Positions 7,486 to 16,375 of a stretch of 64,000 nt of DNA are shown here, piece after piece. Below the pieces are notes generated by a model. It was not told where the DNA came from, made no database searches, and was given only the letters and a program-made list of their open reading frames with translations. Made by a program: the position numbers and the translations under genes. Origin of the DNA: Demequina sp. NBRC 110054 (GTDB lineage Bacteria > Actinomycetota > Actinomycetes > Actinomycetales > Demequinaceae); assembly GCF_002090115.1 (NCBI RefSeq), contig NZ_BBRK01000005.1:62001-126000 (forward strand), written 5' to 3'. Within the stretch, counting starts at the first letter, position 1. The number at the start of each line of letters is the position of its first letter.

Positions 7486-8997
7486 GTGCGCATCGTCGGA
7501 CTGGAGACCGAGTACGGCATCACCGACCCCGACCGCCCGGGAGCGAACCCCATCCTGCTGGCCTCTCGGCTCGTGAGCGCGTGCCGCGAGGCGCTCGGCG
7601 GGCTCACCGCGCGCTGGGACTACGGAGGCGAGGACCCCCTTCAGGACCAGCGCGGCATGCGGCGCGAGCGCCGCTACGCGACCGCCGACCTGCTCACGGA
7701 CGCGCCCGAGTACGACGAGGCCACGCGCGGCGTGACGCTCCGTCGGCGACGCGGCTCGTGGGAGGACCCCGCGCATCTCAACGCGGTGCTGCCCAACGGC
7801 GCGCGCTTCTACGTGGACCACGCGCACCCCGAGTACTCGGGACCCGAGGTCCGCACCGCGCGCGACGCGGTGCGGTGGGATGCCGCGGGAGACGCGATCG
7901 TGCTCGAGGCCGCCAAGCGCTACGAGGAGATCGAGGGCGAGCGGGTCGCGCTGTACAAGAACAACGTCGACGGCAAGGGCGCGAGCTACGGCACGCACGA
8001 GAACTACCTGATCCCTCGCGACGTGGACTTCGACGCCCTCGCGGTCGCGCTCACCCCTCACCTCGTGACGCGCCAGGTGTACACGGGCGCCGGCCGCGTG
8101 GGGCTCGGGATGTACGGGGACGATGCGGGATTCCAGATGTCGCAGCGCGCGGACTACATGGAGACCGAGGTCGCGCTCGAGACGACGCTCCGGCGCCCCA
8201 TCGTGAACTCCCGCGACGAGCCCCACGCGACCCGCGGCCGATGGCGCCGACTGCACCTGATCATCGGCGACGCGAACTGCCTCGAGGTCCCCAACCTGCT
8301 CAAGCTGGGCACGACCTCGCTGGTCCTGTCCGCGATCGAGGCGGGCGACGAGCGGCTCGAGGAGCTCGAGCTCGCGACGCCCGTCGAGGACGTGCGCACC
8401 GTGTCGCGCGACCTGTCGCTCACCGCGCGGCTCACGCTCAAGTCCGGGGAGACCGCCACGGCGCTGGACCTTCAGCGCGCGCTGCTCGAGATCGCGCGCA
8501 GCTACGCGGACGATGCGGCGGACGCCGAGGTCATCGCGCGCTGGGAGGGCGTGCTTGATCGCCTCGGCCGCGATGTCATGGAGGCCGCGCGCGAGGTGGA
8601 GTGGGTCGCCAAGCTCCAGCTCATGGGCAGGCTGCGCGCCAAGCACGAGGCGGCGCACGGCACGCCGATGCTGTGGGACGACGCGCGCCTGGCCGCGATG
8701 GACCTCCAGTGGTCGAGGCTCGGCGACGGTCTCGCGTGGCGCCTCGCGCGGGCCGGCGCGGTCGAGCGGCTCACGACCGACGCCGAGGTCGCGGAGGCCG
8801 CTTCCCAGGCTCCGGTGGACACCCGAGCGCGCCTCCGCGGCGCGGCGGTGGTCGGGCTGCGCGACCTCGTCGACGCGGCCGGCTGGTCCACGGTGGTCAT
8901 CGACCGCGACACCAGGCATGGGAACCTCGAGGTGGTCCACCTGGACGACCCGCATGAGGCCAGCAACGCACTGCTGGACTCCCTGCTCGCCGGATAG
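7486..8997 (+). CDS. dop: Pup deamidase/depupylase Dop
   Basis: 503 residues starting with GTG one base after the arc stop. It has the glutamine-synthetase-like fold shared with PafA: RIVGLETEYGITDP at the N-terminus, RFYVDHAHPEYS with the catalytic Asp, LYKNNVDGKGASYGTHENYL, and INSRDEPHA-like NSRDEPHATRGRWRRLHLI. The insertion following residue 45 (GGEDPLQDQRGMRRERR...) corresponds to the Dop loop that distinguishes Dop from PafA. Dop removes Pup from lysines and, where Pup ends in Gln, deamidates it. The local Pup already ends in Glu, so only depupylation should be needed. Its stop codon TAG is also the first half of the pup -10 element. Confidence 0.94.
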   Translation: MRIVGLETEYGITDPDRPGANPILLASRLVSACREALGGLTARWDYGGEDPLQDQRGMRRERRYATADLLTDAPEYDEATRGVTLRRRRGSWEDPAHLNAVLPNGARFYVDHAHPEYSGPEVRTARDAVRWDAAGDAIVLEAAKRYEEIEGERVALYKNNVDGKGASYGTHENYLIPRDVDFDALAVALTPHLVTRQVYTGAGRVGLGMYGDDAGFQMSQRADYMETEVALETTLRRPIVNSRDEPHATRGRWRRLHLIIGDANCLEVPNLLKLGTTSLVLSAIEAGDERLEELELATPVEDVRTVSRDLSLTARLTLKSGETATALDLQRALLEIARSYADDAADAEVIARWEGVLDRLGRDVMEAAREVEWVAKLQLMGRLRAKHEAAHGTPMLWDDARLAAMDLQWSRLGDGLAWRLARAGAVERLTTDAEVAEAASQAPVDTRARLRGAAVVGLRDLVDAAGWSTVVIDRDTRHGNLEVVHLDDPHEASNALLDSLLAG

Positions 8998-9000
8998 ACT
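8995..9000 (+). promoter_or_regulatory. -10 element of pup, overlapping the dop stop codon
   Basis: TAGACT begins with the TAG stop of dop (8995-8997) and ends 6 bp before the pup ATG at 9007. This predicts a separate leaderless pup transcript, giving pup more copies than its enzymes. Confidence 0.55.
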
Positions 9001-9006
9001 GACGGC

Positions 9007-9186
9007 ATGCCTCAGGTCAACGCTTCCGGTCAGCCCTACGAGGACGACGCGCCCGAGCCCGCACCGGCTCCCGCGGCGCAGGCGTCCACCGACGCGCTCG
9101 ACGACCTGCTCGACGAGATCGACGGCTCGCTTCAGACGAATGCGGAGCAGTTCGTGCGCTCGTTCGTGCAGAAGGGCGGCGAGTAG
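9007..9186 (+). CDS. pup: prokaryotic ubiquitin-like protein Pup (GGE-ending form)
   Basis: 59 residues: an acidic, Pro/Ala-rich disordered N-terminal half ([18 protein letters not shown]...) followed by the helix-forming segment [14 protein letters not shown] and the conserved end [13 protein letters not shown]. The C-terminal Glu is the residue joined to target lysines by PafA. Many Pups end in GGQ and need Dop to deamidate them; this one is encoded ready for conjugation. The DDLLDEID region should form the helix that pairs with the ARC coiled coil. It lies between dop and pafA with only 34 bp to the pafA start, leaving no room for prcB/prcA. Confidence 0.95.
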   Translation: MPQVNASGQPYEDDAPEPAPAPAAQASTDALDDLLDEIDGSLQTNAEQFVRSFVQKGGE

Positions 9187-9220
9187 CCCGGCCCGCGGCC
9201 GGCCCGCTCGCCCGCTCACG

Positions 9221-10627
9221 ATGCAGATCGCCGAGGTCCCCCCGCCGCTCGAGGTCGAGGACTCCCGTCGGATCTTCGGGCTCGAGACCGAGTTCGGGCT
9301 CCACGTCGTCGCGCCTGGCTCTCGCCCCGTGACGCCCGAGGAGGTGGCGGGCCACCTGTTCCACTCGGTCGTGCAGTGGGGCCGCTCGTCCAACGTCTTC
9401 CTCACCAACGGCTCGCGTCTGTACATCGACGTAGGCGCGCACCCCGAGTACGCGACCGCCGAGTGCGACACGATCGAGGACCTCATCGCGCTCGACAAGG
9501 CGGGGGAGCGCATCGTCCAGGACCTGGTCGCCGAGGGCGAGCAGCGGCTCCGCGAGGCGGGCGTCGACGGCGAGATCCACCTGTACAAGAACAACACCGA
9601 CTCGGCGGGCAACAGCTACGGCTGCCACGAGAACTACCTGCTGCGTCGGCGCGCTGACTTCGCAGGCTTCGCACGAGGCCTGTTGCCGTTCCTCGTGACG
9701 CGCCAGATCGTCACCGGTGCCGGATGCATCACGCGCACTCCCGAGGGCGCGCACTTCAGCTTCTCTCCGCGCGCCGACCACATGTGGGAGGGCATGAGCT
9801 CGGCGACGACCCGCTCGCGCCCCATGATCAACACGCGCGACGAGCCGCACGCCAACGCTGAGCTCTACCGGCGGATGCACGTGATCGTCGGAGACTCGAC
9901 CATGGCGCAGCCCACGACGCTGCTCAAGATCGGCTCGACCGACCTGGTGCTGAGGCTGCTCGAGGCACGCGTCCCGATGCCCGACCTGGCGCTCGCGAAG
10001 GAGATGCAGGCGATCAGGGACGTCGCCCACGATCTCACGGGCACCGCGACCGTCGAGCTCGCGGACGGCCGTCGCCTCACCGCGGTCGAGATCCAGCAGT
10101 CGTTCCTCGACATGGTCGTCTCCCACCTCGGTGGGCTGATCGAGCGCACCGAGGAGGTCGACCGGATCCTCGACCTGTGGCAGCGCGGCATCGACGCGGT
10201 GCGCACGCAGGACCTGTCGGGCATCGACACCGAGCTCGACTGGGCGATCAAGCTCAAGCTCGTGCAGCGCTACCGGGACAAGCTGCAGTGCGAGCTTGAC
10301 GACCCGCGTCTCGCGAGGCTCGAGCTCGCATTCCACGATGTGTCGCCCACCCGCGGACTCGCGAACCGCATGGAGCGTGAGGGCCTGATCCGCACGGTCG
10401 TGTCGGACGAGGCGATCGAGCGCGCGAAGACGGTCGCGCCCGCGACGACGAGGGCCCACCTGAGGGGCCGCTTCGTGCGGGAGGCGCTCGCCTCTGGCCG
10501 CGACTTCACGGTGGACTGGGTGCACCTCAAGTTCACGGGCCAGGAGAGCAGGACGGTCCTTCTCAAGGACCCGTTCCGGCATGAGGATGAGCGCGTGGAC
10601 ATGCTGCTCGAGACGGTCACGGGCTGA
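9221..10627 (+). CDS. pafA: Pup-protein ligase PafA
   Basis: 468 residues from ATG 9221. The glutamine-synthetase-like catalytic domain begins RRIFGLETEFGLHVV and includes the nucleotide/metal-site region RLYIDVGAHPEYATAECDT, YKNNTDSAGNSYGCHENYLLRR and MINTRDEPHANAELYRRMHVI. A smaller C-terminal domain contains the VHLKFTGQES stretch. PafA phosphorylates the C-terminal Glu of Pup and links it to substrate lysines. It lacks the Dop-loop insertion after the first motif, which separates it from the upstream paralogue. A longer in-frame extension over dop and pup is not real because those genes occupy it in other frames. It sits 34 bp after pup. Confidence 0.94.
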   Translation: MQIAEVPPPLEVEDSRRIFGLETEFGLHVVAPGSRPVTPEEVAGHLFHSVVQWGRSSNVFLTNGSRLYIDVGAHPEYATAECDTIEDLIALDKAGERIVQDLVAEGEQRLREAGVDGEIHLYKNNTDSAGNSYGCHENYLLRRRADFAGFARGLLPFLVTRQIVTGAGCITRTPEGAHFSFSPRADHMWEGMSSATTRSRPMINTRDEPHANAELYRRMHVIVGDSTMAQPTTLLKIGSTDLVLRLLEARVPMPDLALAKEMQAIRDVAHDLTGTATVELADGRRLTAVEIQQSFLDMVVSHLGGLIERTEEVDRILDLWQRGIDAVRTQDLSGIDTELDWAIKLKLVQRYRDKLQCELDDPRLARLELAFHDVSPTRGLANRMEREGLIRTVVSDEAIERAKTVAPATTRAHLRGRFVREALASGRDFTVDWVHLKFTGQESRTVLLKDPFRHEDERVDMLLETVTG

Positions 10628-10677
10628 GCCTCGGCCCGTACACTTGTCTGGCCGACCAACCCCTCAGGAGTGAATTG

Positions 10678-11568
10678 ATGCGTCGCATCGCTGCCCTTGC
10701 GCTGGCAGGGTCGCTCGCGCTGACCGGCTGTGTCAGCGGACCGCCCGACAGCTCCGCGTCCGCGTCTCCGAGCGGCTCCGTCGATGCCCTCACCGTCGGC
10801 ATCGACGAGGACATGTCGCCGACGATCGACTTCCAGCAGGGCCTCGCGTGGGAGGACGCCGAGACGACGGTCGTGTGGGACGGCGACGGCGATCACCTCG
10901 AGGCCGGTCAGCCCCTCCTGCTCGACATGTACGGCGTGTCCCTCGAGGACGGTACCGAGGTCATCGACACGTACGACGGCTTCGCGCAGTCCTACGTGCT
11001 CGCGCCTGAGCTGCTCGGCGAGGATCTCTACAACGCGCTCCTCGGCGTCCGCGTCGGTGCGCGCATCCTGCACGTGTCGCCTGCCCCCGAGGACAACCCC
11101 GACGGTGAGCCGCCGATTGCGATCGTCGTGGACGTGCTCCCCACGCGCGCGGTGGGAAACGAGGTCGAGATCAGCGCGGATCTCCCGAGGATCCGGCTCG
11201 CCGAGGACGGCACTCCCACCGTGACGATTCCGGACGGCCTCGAGAAGCCCGCTGATCTGCAGGTCGTCACGACCATCCAGGGCACAGGAACGCAGGTGCG
11301 CGACGGCGACTTCGTCAAGGTCAACTTCACCATGGTGAACTGGAAGGGCAAGGAGCTCGACTCCTCGTGGCCCGAGGAGATCGCCCCGCTCGAGGTCGAG
11401 GTCGGCTCGGGCGACAGCATCACCGCGATCGAGGAGGGCCTGCTCGACCAGACGGTGGGCTCCCAGGTGATGATCCTGTCGCCAGCGACGCTCGCCTATC
11501 CCGACAAGGGTCCCGTCGTCATCGTCGTCGACATCCTTGATGCCTTCACCCCGCAGGAGTCCGAATGA
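10678..11568 (+). CDS. FKBP-type peptidyl-prolyl isomerase lipoprotein, two FKBP-like domains
   Basis: 296 residues. A lipoprotein signal ends LALTGC, with the lipidated Cys at 18, followed by a Ser-rich linker. Two FKBP-like halves follow (about 50-150 and 175-290); the second is more typical, with [22 protein letters not shown] and [20 protein letters not shown]. Many active-site aromatics of FKBP12 are not evident, so isomerase activity is uncertain and a chaperone role is possible. Export and membrane anchoring place it outside the membrane. CAGGAG lies upstream of the ATG, with TACACT (10639-10644) as a likely -10, so this gene has a leader. The stop overlaps hisF (ATGA). A homologue after pafA occurs in other actinobacteria. 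Confidence 0.82.
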   Translation: MRRIAALALAGSLALTGCVSGPPDSSASASPSGSVDALTVGIDEDMSPTIDFQQGLAWEDAETTVVWDGDGDHLEAGQPLLLDMYGVSLEDGTEVIDTYDGFAQSYVLAPELLGEDLYNALLGVRVGARILHVSPAPEDNPDGEPPIAIVVDVLPTRAVGNEVEISADLPRIRLAEDGTPTVTIPDGLEKPADLQVVTTIQGTGTQVRDGDFVKVNFTMVNWKGKELDSSWPEEIAPLEVEVGSGDSITAIEEGLLDQTVGSQVMILSPATLAYPDKGPVVIVVDILDAFTPQESE

Positions 11569-12335
11569 CCGTGTCAGTGCGCGTGATCCCTTGCCTCGAC
11601 GTCGACGCGGGACGCGTCGTCAAGGGCGTGAACTTCGAGAATCTGCGGGACGCCGGCGACCCCGTCGAGCTCGCGCGCGTGTACGGGGACTCCGGCGCCG
11701 ACGAGCTCACGTTCCTGGACGTCACCGCGTCGTCAGGCAACCGTGAGACCACGTACGACGTGGTCCGCCGCACGGCCGAGCAGGTCTTCATCCCGCTCAC
11801 GGTGGGTGGCGGCGTGCGCGCGCCCGAGGATGTGGACCGCCTCCTTCGCGCGGGCGCGGACAAGGTCGGCGTGAACACCGCCGCGATCGCGCGCCCCGAG
11901 CTCATCACTGAGATCGCGCGGCGCTTCGGCAATCAGGTGCTCGTGCTGTCCGCGGACGCCCGCCGGTGCCGCGACGGCGCGGAGACCCCGTCGGGCTTCG
12001 AGGTGACTACCCACGGGGGTCGTCGAGGCACGGGAATCGACGCGCTCGAGTGGATCAGGCGGGCCGAGGAGCTCGGCGCGGGCGAGATCTTGCTGAACTC
12101 GATGGACGCGGACGGCACGAATGATGGATTCGATCTTGAGATGATCCGCGAAGCGCGTAATGTGGTCTCGGTGCCGCTCATCGCCTCGGGTGGCGCGGGC
12201 ACCGCGGAGCACTTCGTGGAGGCCGCCAACGCCGGCGCCGACGCGGTGCTCGCCGCGAGCGTGTTCCACTTCGGCGCGCTCACGCTCAGTGACGTCAAGG
12301 AGCACATGCGTGCCGCAGGGATCGAGGTCAGATAG
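11565..12335 (+). CDS. hisF: imidazole glycerol phosphate synthase subunit HisF
   Basis: 256-residue (beta-alpha)8 barrel. [28 protein letters not shown] carries the first catalytic Asp, and the second half repeats it (LSADARR, then [20 protein letters not shown] with the second Asp region). [15 protein letters not shown] and [15 protein letters not shown] are the phosphate-binding loops. With HisH it makes IGP and AICAR from PRFAR. The ATG overlaps the FKBP stop by 4 bp. hisI lies about 3.7 kb downstream, beyond an ABC transporter pair; the other his genes are not in the window. Confidence 0.95.
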   Translation: MTVSVRVIPCLDVDAGRVVKGVNFENLRDAGDPVELARVYGDSGADELTFLDVTASSGNRETTYDVVRRTAEQVFIPLTVGGGVRAPEDVDRLLRAGADKVGVNTAAIARPELITEIARRFGNQVLVLSADARRCRDGAETPSGFEVTTHGGRRGTGIDALEWIRRAEELGAGEILLNSMDADGTNDGFDLEMIREARNVVSVPLIASGGAGTAEHFVEAANAGADAVLAASVFHFGALTLSDVKEHMRAAGIEVR

Positions 12336-14204
12336 GTGAACGGCCCAGCAAGGCCGGGGGAGTACACGCTCGACGGGTCGTTCATCCGCCAGTCTCGGCA
12401 GCTCCTCTGGCATGGTGTTCGTCAGGGTCCCTGGTACTTCGGCGGCTCGATCGTCGCCGCTTCGGTCTTCTCGATCATGACCATCCTCTTCGGCACGCTC
12501 CTGGGAGACATCACGGACGATGTCGTGGTCCCCGGGGTCGCGGGCGACCCGCTCGGCGGTCGCTGGGGTGAGATGACCGACGACCCGATGACCGCGATCC
12601 TGTACGCGGGAGGGGCCTTCGCCGCGATCGGCATCGTGATCGCGCTCGCGCAGGCGGCTCGCCAGGCGCTCACCCGCGCGGGCGTCGCGCGCATGAGCGG
12701 TCGTCACCGGCATGTCCTGTCCGACTCCCTCGCGAGGCTCCCGATGGGGTGGCACCGCACGCAGTCGTCGGGCAGGATCCTGTCGGCCATGTCGTCAGAC
12801 GCGGACCTGACCACCGGTCCGTTGCACCCGCTCGCCTTCACCGTCGGCTCCGTCGTCATGATGGTGGCCGCCGCCGTGCAGATGTGGCGCGCCGATCCGT
12901 GGCTCGCGGTGACGGGCATGGCCGTCATCCCGGCGATCCTCGCGGTCAACTACTTCTTCCAGCGGATCATCACGCCGCTGTGGAGGAGAGGCCAGAGGCT
13001 CCGCGCGGGCGTGTCCACGATCGCGCACGAGAGCTTCGACGGCGGCACCGTGGTCAAGGCGCTCGGCGTGGAGGAGCGCGAAGGGCGTCGCTTCGCGCAG
13101 GCGGCGCGAGACCTCGCTGAGGCCGACGTCCGGGTGGGCAGGGTCCGCGCGTGGTTCGAGCCGCTCATGGACCTCATGGCACCGCTGGGCGCCGTCGCGC
13201 TCATGGCAGTCGGATCGTGGCGCGCCTCGACCGGGTACGTCTCGGTGGGCGACGTGATCTCCGCGATGTACTTCGTGACCCTTCTCGCGGTGCCGATCCG
13301 CGGCATCGGCTGGATCCTGGGCCAGATGCCGCAGGCGCTCGTGTGCTTCCGCCGCGTCGGTGAGATCGTCGAGGCCGCGCGCGAGATCGACGAGCCGGGC
13401 CACATCGAGATCGAGGGCTGTGGTGCGGGCACCGTGAGCTTCGTGGGCGCGTCCATCGGCGCGGACGACGGGCATGACGAGCTGACCGTGCTCGTGGAGG
13501 GTGCCTCGATCGAGCTCCACGCGGGCACCGTGACCGCGCTCGTCGGCCCGACGGGCTCGGGCAAGTCGACGATCGCCCTCGCCGCCTCGCGGCTCACGCT
13601 GCCGGCCTCGGGCCAGGTGCTCCTTGACGGAGTGCCGCTGTCCGACGTGAAGAACCTTGAGAGCCACGTCGCGCTCGTGCCGCAGACGGCGTTCGTGTTC
13701 GCCGGCACGGTGAGGGAGAACGTCACCCTGGGCGACGACTACGACGACAACGCGGTGTGGGACGCGCTCGAGCGCGCCTCGATCCATCGCGTGGTCCGCA
13801 ACCTCGTGGAGCCAGGAGCCGATCCGCTGTCCGCAGTGCTCGACGAGCGCGGCTCCAACCTGTCCGGCGGCCAGCGGCAGCGTCTCGCGCTCGCCCGTGC
13901 GCTCGTGCGCCGACCCCGCGTGCTGATCCTGGACGATGCGACCTCCGCGGTCGACCCCGTGGTCGAGCGCGAGATCCTCACGGGCCTGTCGGCGTCGGAC
14001 GACGCGCCGACGGTTCTGCTGGTGGCCTACCGCCTCGCCTCCATCATGATGGCCGACAGCGTCGTGCACATGGACTCCGGTCGTGTGGTCGACGCGGGCT
14101 CGCACGACGAGCTGTTCTCCCGTGACGAGGGCTACCGCGACATCGTGCTCGCCTACAAGCGTGACGCCGAACGCGCAGCGAACGAGATCGGGGGAGCGAA
14201 GTGA
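12336..14204 (+). CDS. ABC exporter half-transporter with degenerate catalytic residues
   Basis: 622 residues: an exporter-type six-helix membrane domain (about 40-340) fused to an ATPase domain. Walker A is GPTGSGKST, the Q-loop VPQTAFVF, the signature LSGGQRQRLALARAL (canonical). The residue after Walker B is Asp instead of Glu (LILDDATSAVD) and the switch His is Tyr (LLVAYRLASI). The protein therefore cannot supply a normal catalytic site but does supply a good signature loop. The downstream gene has the opposite defects, so they form an asymmetric heterodimer. GTG starts right after the hisF stop. The substrate is unknown. Lipid, peptide or drug export is typical of the class, and actinobacterial CydDC is another possible relative, but no cyd oxidase genes are present. 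Confidence 0.9.
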   Translation: MNGPARPGEYTLDGSFIRQSRQLLWHGVRQGPWYFGGSIVAASVFSIMTILFGTLLGDITDDVVVPGVAGDPLGGRWGEMTDDPMTAILYAGGAFAAIGIVIALAQAARQALTRAGVARMSGRHRHVLSDSLARLPMGWHRTQSSGRILSAMSSDADLTTGPLHPLAFTVGSVVMMVAAAVQMWRADPWLAVTGMAVIPAILAVNYFFQRIITPLWRRGQRLRAGVSTIAHESFDGGTVVKALGVEEREGRRFAQAARDLAEADVRVGRVRAWFEPLMDLMAPLGAVALMAVGSWRASTGYVSVGDVISAMYFVTLLAVPIRGIGWILGQMPQALVCFRRVGEIVEAAREIDEPGHIEIEGCGAGTVSFVGASIGADDGHDELTVLVEGASIELHAGTVTALVGPTGSGKSTIALAASRLTLPASGQVLLDGVPLSDVKNLESHVALVPQTAFVFAGTVRENVTLGDDYDDNAVWDALERASIHRVVRNLVEPGADPLSAVLDERGSNLSGGQRQRLALARALVRRPRVLILDDATSAVDPVVEREILTGLSASDDAPTVLLVAYRLASIMMADSVVHMDSGRVVDAGSHDELFSRDEGYRDIVLAYKRDAERAANEIGGAK

Positions 14205-15976
14205 GCGAGCCGACCACCATCAGGCAGACCTTCGTGCGCGGCTTCGCCGTCAGCCCTGAGCTCCGCGACGGCCTGGGCGTCACGCTGTCGCTCGCGATGG
14301 TCGCGGCGGCGGGCATGATGGCCGTGCCGTTCGTGACTCAGCAGGTGACCGACAAGGGCCTGCTCGCCGAGGGCGGCGTCGACCTTCAGGTCGCGTTCAC
14401 CTACTCGGGCATCGGCGCGGTGATGCTGATCATCTCGACGTTCATCAACCGCACCGTCCGGATCCGGATGGTCACTCAGGCAGAGCGCGGCATGGCGACC
14501 CTGCGCATCAAGGGCTTCGACACCGTTCACGACCTGTCAGTGCTGACGCAGAACGCGGACACCCGCGGGGGCTACGTGTCGCGCGTCACCGGTGACGTCG
14601 ACACCGTGCGCAACCTCATGCAGTGGACCGGTGCCGCGATGATCACCGCGGCATTCCAGTCGTTCATCATGCTCATCGTCATGGCGGTCTACTCGTGGCA
14701 GCTCGCACTCGTGGTGGTGGCCTGCTACATCCCGACGGTCATCATCGTGAAGTACATGCAGCCGTCGATCATCCGCGCGTTCGCGCGGGTGAGGGCGGGC
14801 GTCGCGGAGATGCTAGGGATCACCGGCGAGCAGCTCGTCGGCATCTCGACCATCCGGGCCTACGGCGTCCAGGGGCACATGCGGGACGACCTCCGCGCCC
14901 CCAACAAGCAGATCATCGACGACGACACGCGCGCGGGCTGGCTCGCCTCGGGCCTGTTCTCCGCGAACGCCGCCGCCCAGTCGATCGCGACGGGGCTCGC
15001 GCTCATCGTCGGCATGAGGCTCGCGCTCGACGGGAACCTGAGCGTCGGCACGGTCGTCGCCTTCGCCTTCCTCGTGTACCAGTTCGCGGGCCCGATCGGC
15101 TGGATCATCGAGATGCTCGCCGAGATGCAGCGCGCCCTCGTCGGCTGGAGGCGCGTGATCGGGCTCGTCGACACGCCCGTGACCGTCGCCGACCCCGGCG
15201 CGGCGGGCACCCCGGTGCCGCGAGGCCAGGGCGGCGTCTCGATCTCCGGCGTGCGTCTGACCTACCCGAGCGGACCCGAGGTGCTCAAGGGCATCGACCT
15301 CGAGGTGCCCGCGGGTCGGCGGGTCGCGCTCGTGGGCGAGACCGGCTCGGGAAAGACCTCGCTCGTGCGACTGCTCGCACGCTTCATCGACCCCACGCAG
15401 GGCACGATCGAGGTGGGCGGCGTGGACCTCAGGGACGTGCCGATGCACGACCTGCGACGTACGGTCGCGATCGTGCCGCAGGAGGGCTTTCTGTTCGACG
15501 GCACGATCCGCAGCAACCTCGCCTACGCGCTCCCCGAGGACACCTCGGCGGAGGAGATCGAGCGTCAGTCGCTCGCTGTGTTCGAGTCCCTCGGCCTTGA
15601 CGGCTGGCTCGTGGCGCAGCCCCACGGCCTCGACACGCACGTGGGCCCGCGCGGTGAGCTGCTGAGCACGGGGGAGAGGCAGCTTGTCGCGATCGCGCGC
15701 GCCTACCTGCGCGATCCCGATGTGCTGATCCTCGACGAGGCGACGTCCGCGGTCGACCCCGCGACCGAGGTGCGCATCTCGCGCGCGCTCGAGTCGCTCA
15801 TGCGGGGCCGCACGTCCGTGGTCATCGCGCACCGGCTGTCGACGTCGGAGCGCGCGGACGCAGTCGCGGTGATGGATGCGGGCGAGATCGTGGAGTTCGG
15901 CTCGCATGCCGACCTGGTCGCACAGGGCGGGGTCTACGCGCGCATGCATGAGGCGTGGGTGGCGCAGACGCGCTGA
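14201..15976 (+). CDS. ABC exporter half-transporter with intact Walker B/His and degenerate signature
   Basis: 591 residues with six membrane helices (about 20-310) and an ATPase domain. Walker A is GETGSGKTS, the Q-loop VPQEGFLFDG, Walker B VLILDEATSAVD (catalytic Glu intact) and the switch is VIAHRLST (His intact). The signature loop reads LSTGERQLVAIARA, not LSGGQ. Paired with the upstream subunit, one composite ATP site is complete (this Walker A/B plus the partner LSGGQ) and the other is degenerate, as in TM287/288- or BmrCD-type heterodimers. The GTG overlaps the upstream stop by 4 bp, so the subunits are made together. It sits inside a his/trp gene run without an obvious metabolic link. 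Confidence 0.9.
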   Translation: MSEPTTIRQTFVRGFAVSPELRDGLGVTLSLAMVAAAGMMAVPFVTQQVTDKGLLAEGGVDLQVAFTYSGIGAVMLIISTFINRTVRIRMVTQAERGMATLRIKGFDTVHDLSVLTQNADTRGGYVSRVTGDVDTVRNLMQWTGAAMITAAFQSFIMLIVMAVYSWQLALVVVACYIPTVIIVKYMQPSIIRAFARVRAGVAEMLGITGEQLVGISTIRAYGVQGHMRDDLRAPNKQIIDDDTRAGWLASGLFSANAAAQSIATGLALIVGMRLALDGNLSVGTVVAFAFLVYQFAGPIGWIIEMLAEMQRALVGWRRVIGLVDTPVTVADPGAAGTPVPRGQGGVSISGVRLTYPSGPEVLKGIDLEVPAGRRVALVGETGSGKTSLVRLLARFIDPTQGTIEVGGVDLRDVPMHDLRRTVAIVPQEGFLFDGTIRSNLAYALPEDTSAEEIERQSLAVFESLGLDGWLVAQPHGLDTHVGPRGELLSTGERQLVAIARAYLRDPDVLILDEATSAVDPATEVRISRALESLMRGRTSVVIAHRLSTSERADAVAVMDAGEIVEFGSHADLVAQGGVYARMHEAWVAQTR

Positions 15977-16006
15977 CACCGTGTCCCGTCGTGGAAGGAT
16001 GGGCGC

Positions 16007-16375
16007 ATGCCTCTGGATCCCTCGATCGCCGACCGACTCAAGCGCAACGACGACGGCCTGGTCTGTGCCGTCGTGCAGCAGCACGACACGCGTGAGGTCC
16101 TCATGGTCGCCTGGATGAACGACGACGCTCTCCACGAGACCCTCACGTCCGGCCGCGCCGTGTACTGGAGCCGCTCGCGGCAGGAGCTGTGGCGCAAGGG
16201 TGACACCTCGGGCCACGCGCAGCGCGTCGTCCGCGCCTCGCTCGACTGCGACGGAGACGCGATCCTGCTCGAGGTCGACCAGGTGGGCGCGGCCTGCCAC
16301 ACGGGCGAGCGCACGTGCTTCCTCACCGGCGGCGACCTCGGCGCCGTGAACGGTCTGGAGGGCAGCGATGACTGA
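16007..16375 (+). CDS. hisI: phosphoribosyl-AMP cyclohydrolase HisI
   Basis: 122 residues. It has [35 protein letters not shown] and the zinc/magnesium ligands [25 protein letters not shown], the two blocks that define the PR-AMP cyclohydrolase. The third step of histidine synthesis opens the adenine ring of PR-AMP. There is no fused HisE pyrophosphatase domain, as usual in actinobacteria. The start ATG follows AAGGAT (15995-16000) by 6 bp, a weaker version of the leaderless pattern. Its 3' end overlaps trpE by 8 bp. Confidence 0.94.
   Translation: MPLDPSIADRLKRNDDGLVCAVVQQHDTREVLMVAWMNDDALHETLTSGRAVYWSRSRQELWRKGDTSGHAQRVVRASLDCDGDAILLEVDQVGAACHTGERTCFLTGGDLGAVNGLEGSDD

Noticed and set aside
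9187-9220. Search for prcB/prcA between pup and pafA
   Set aside because: The gap is only 34 bp. No 20S subunit gene is visible anywhere in the window.
12336-15976. CydDC assignment for the ABC pair
   Set aside because: No cydAB oxidase genes nearby and no diagnostic feature beyond a general exporter heterodimer; left as unassigned exporter.
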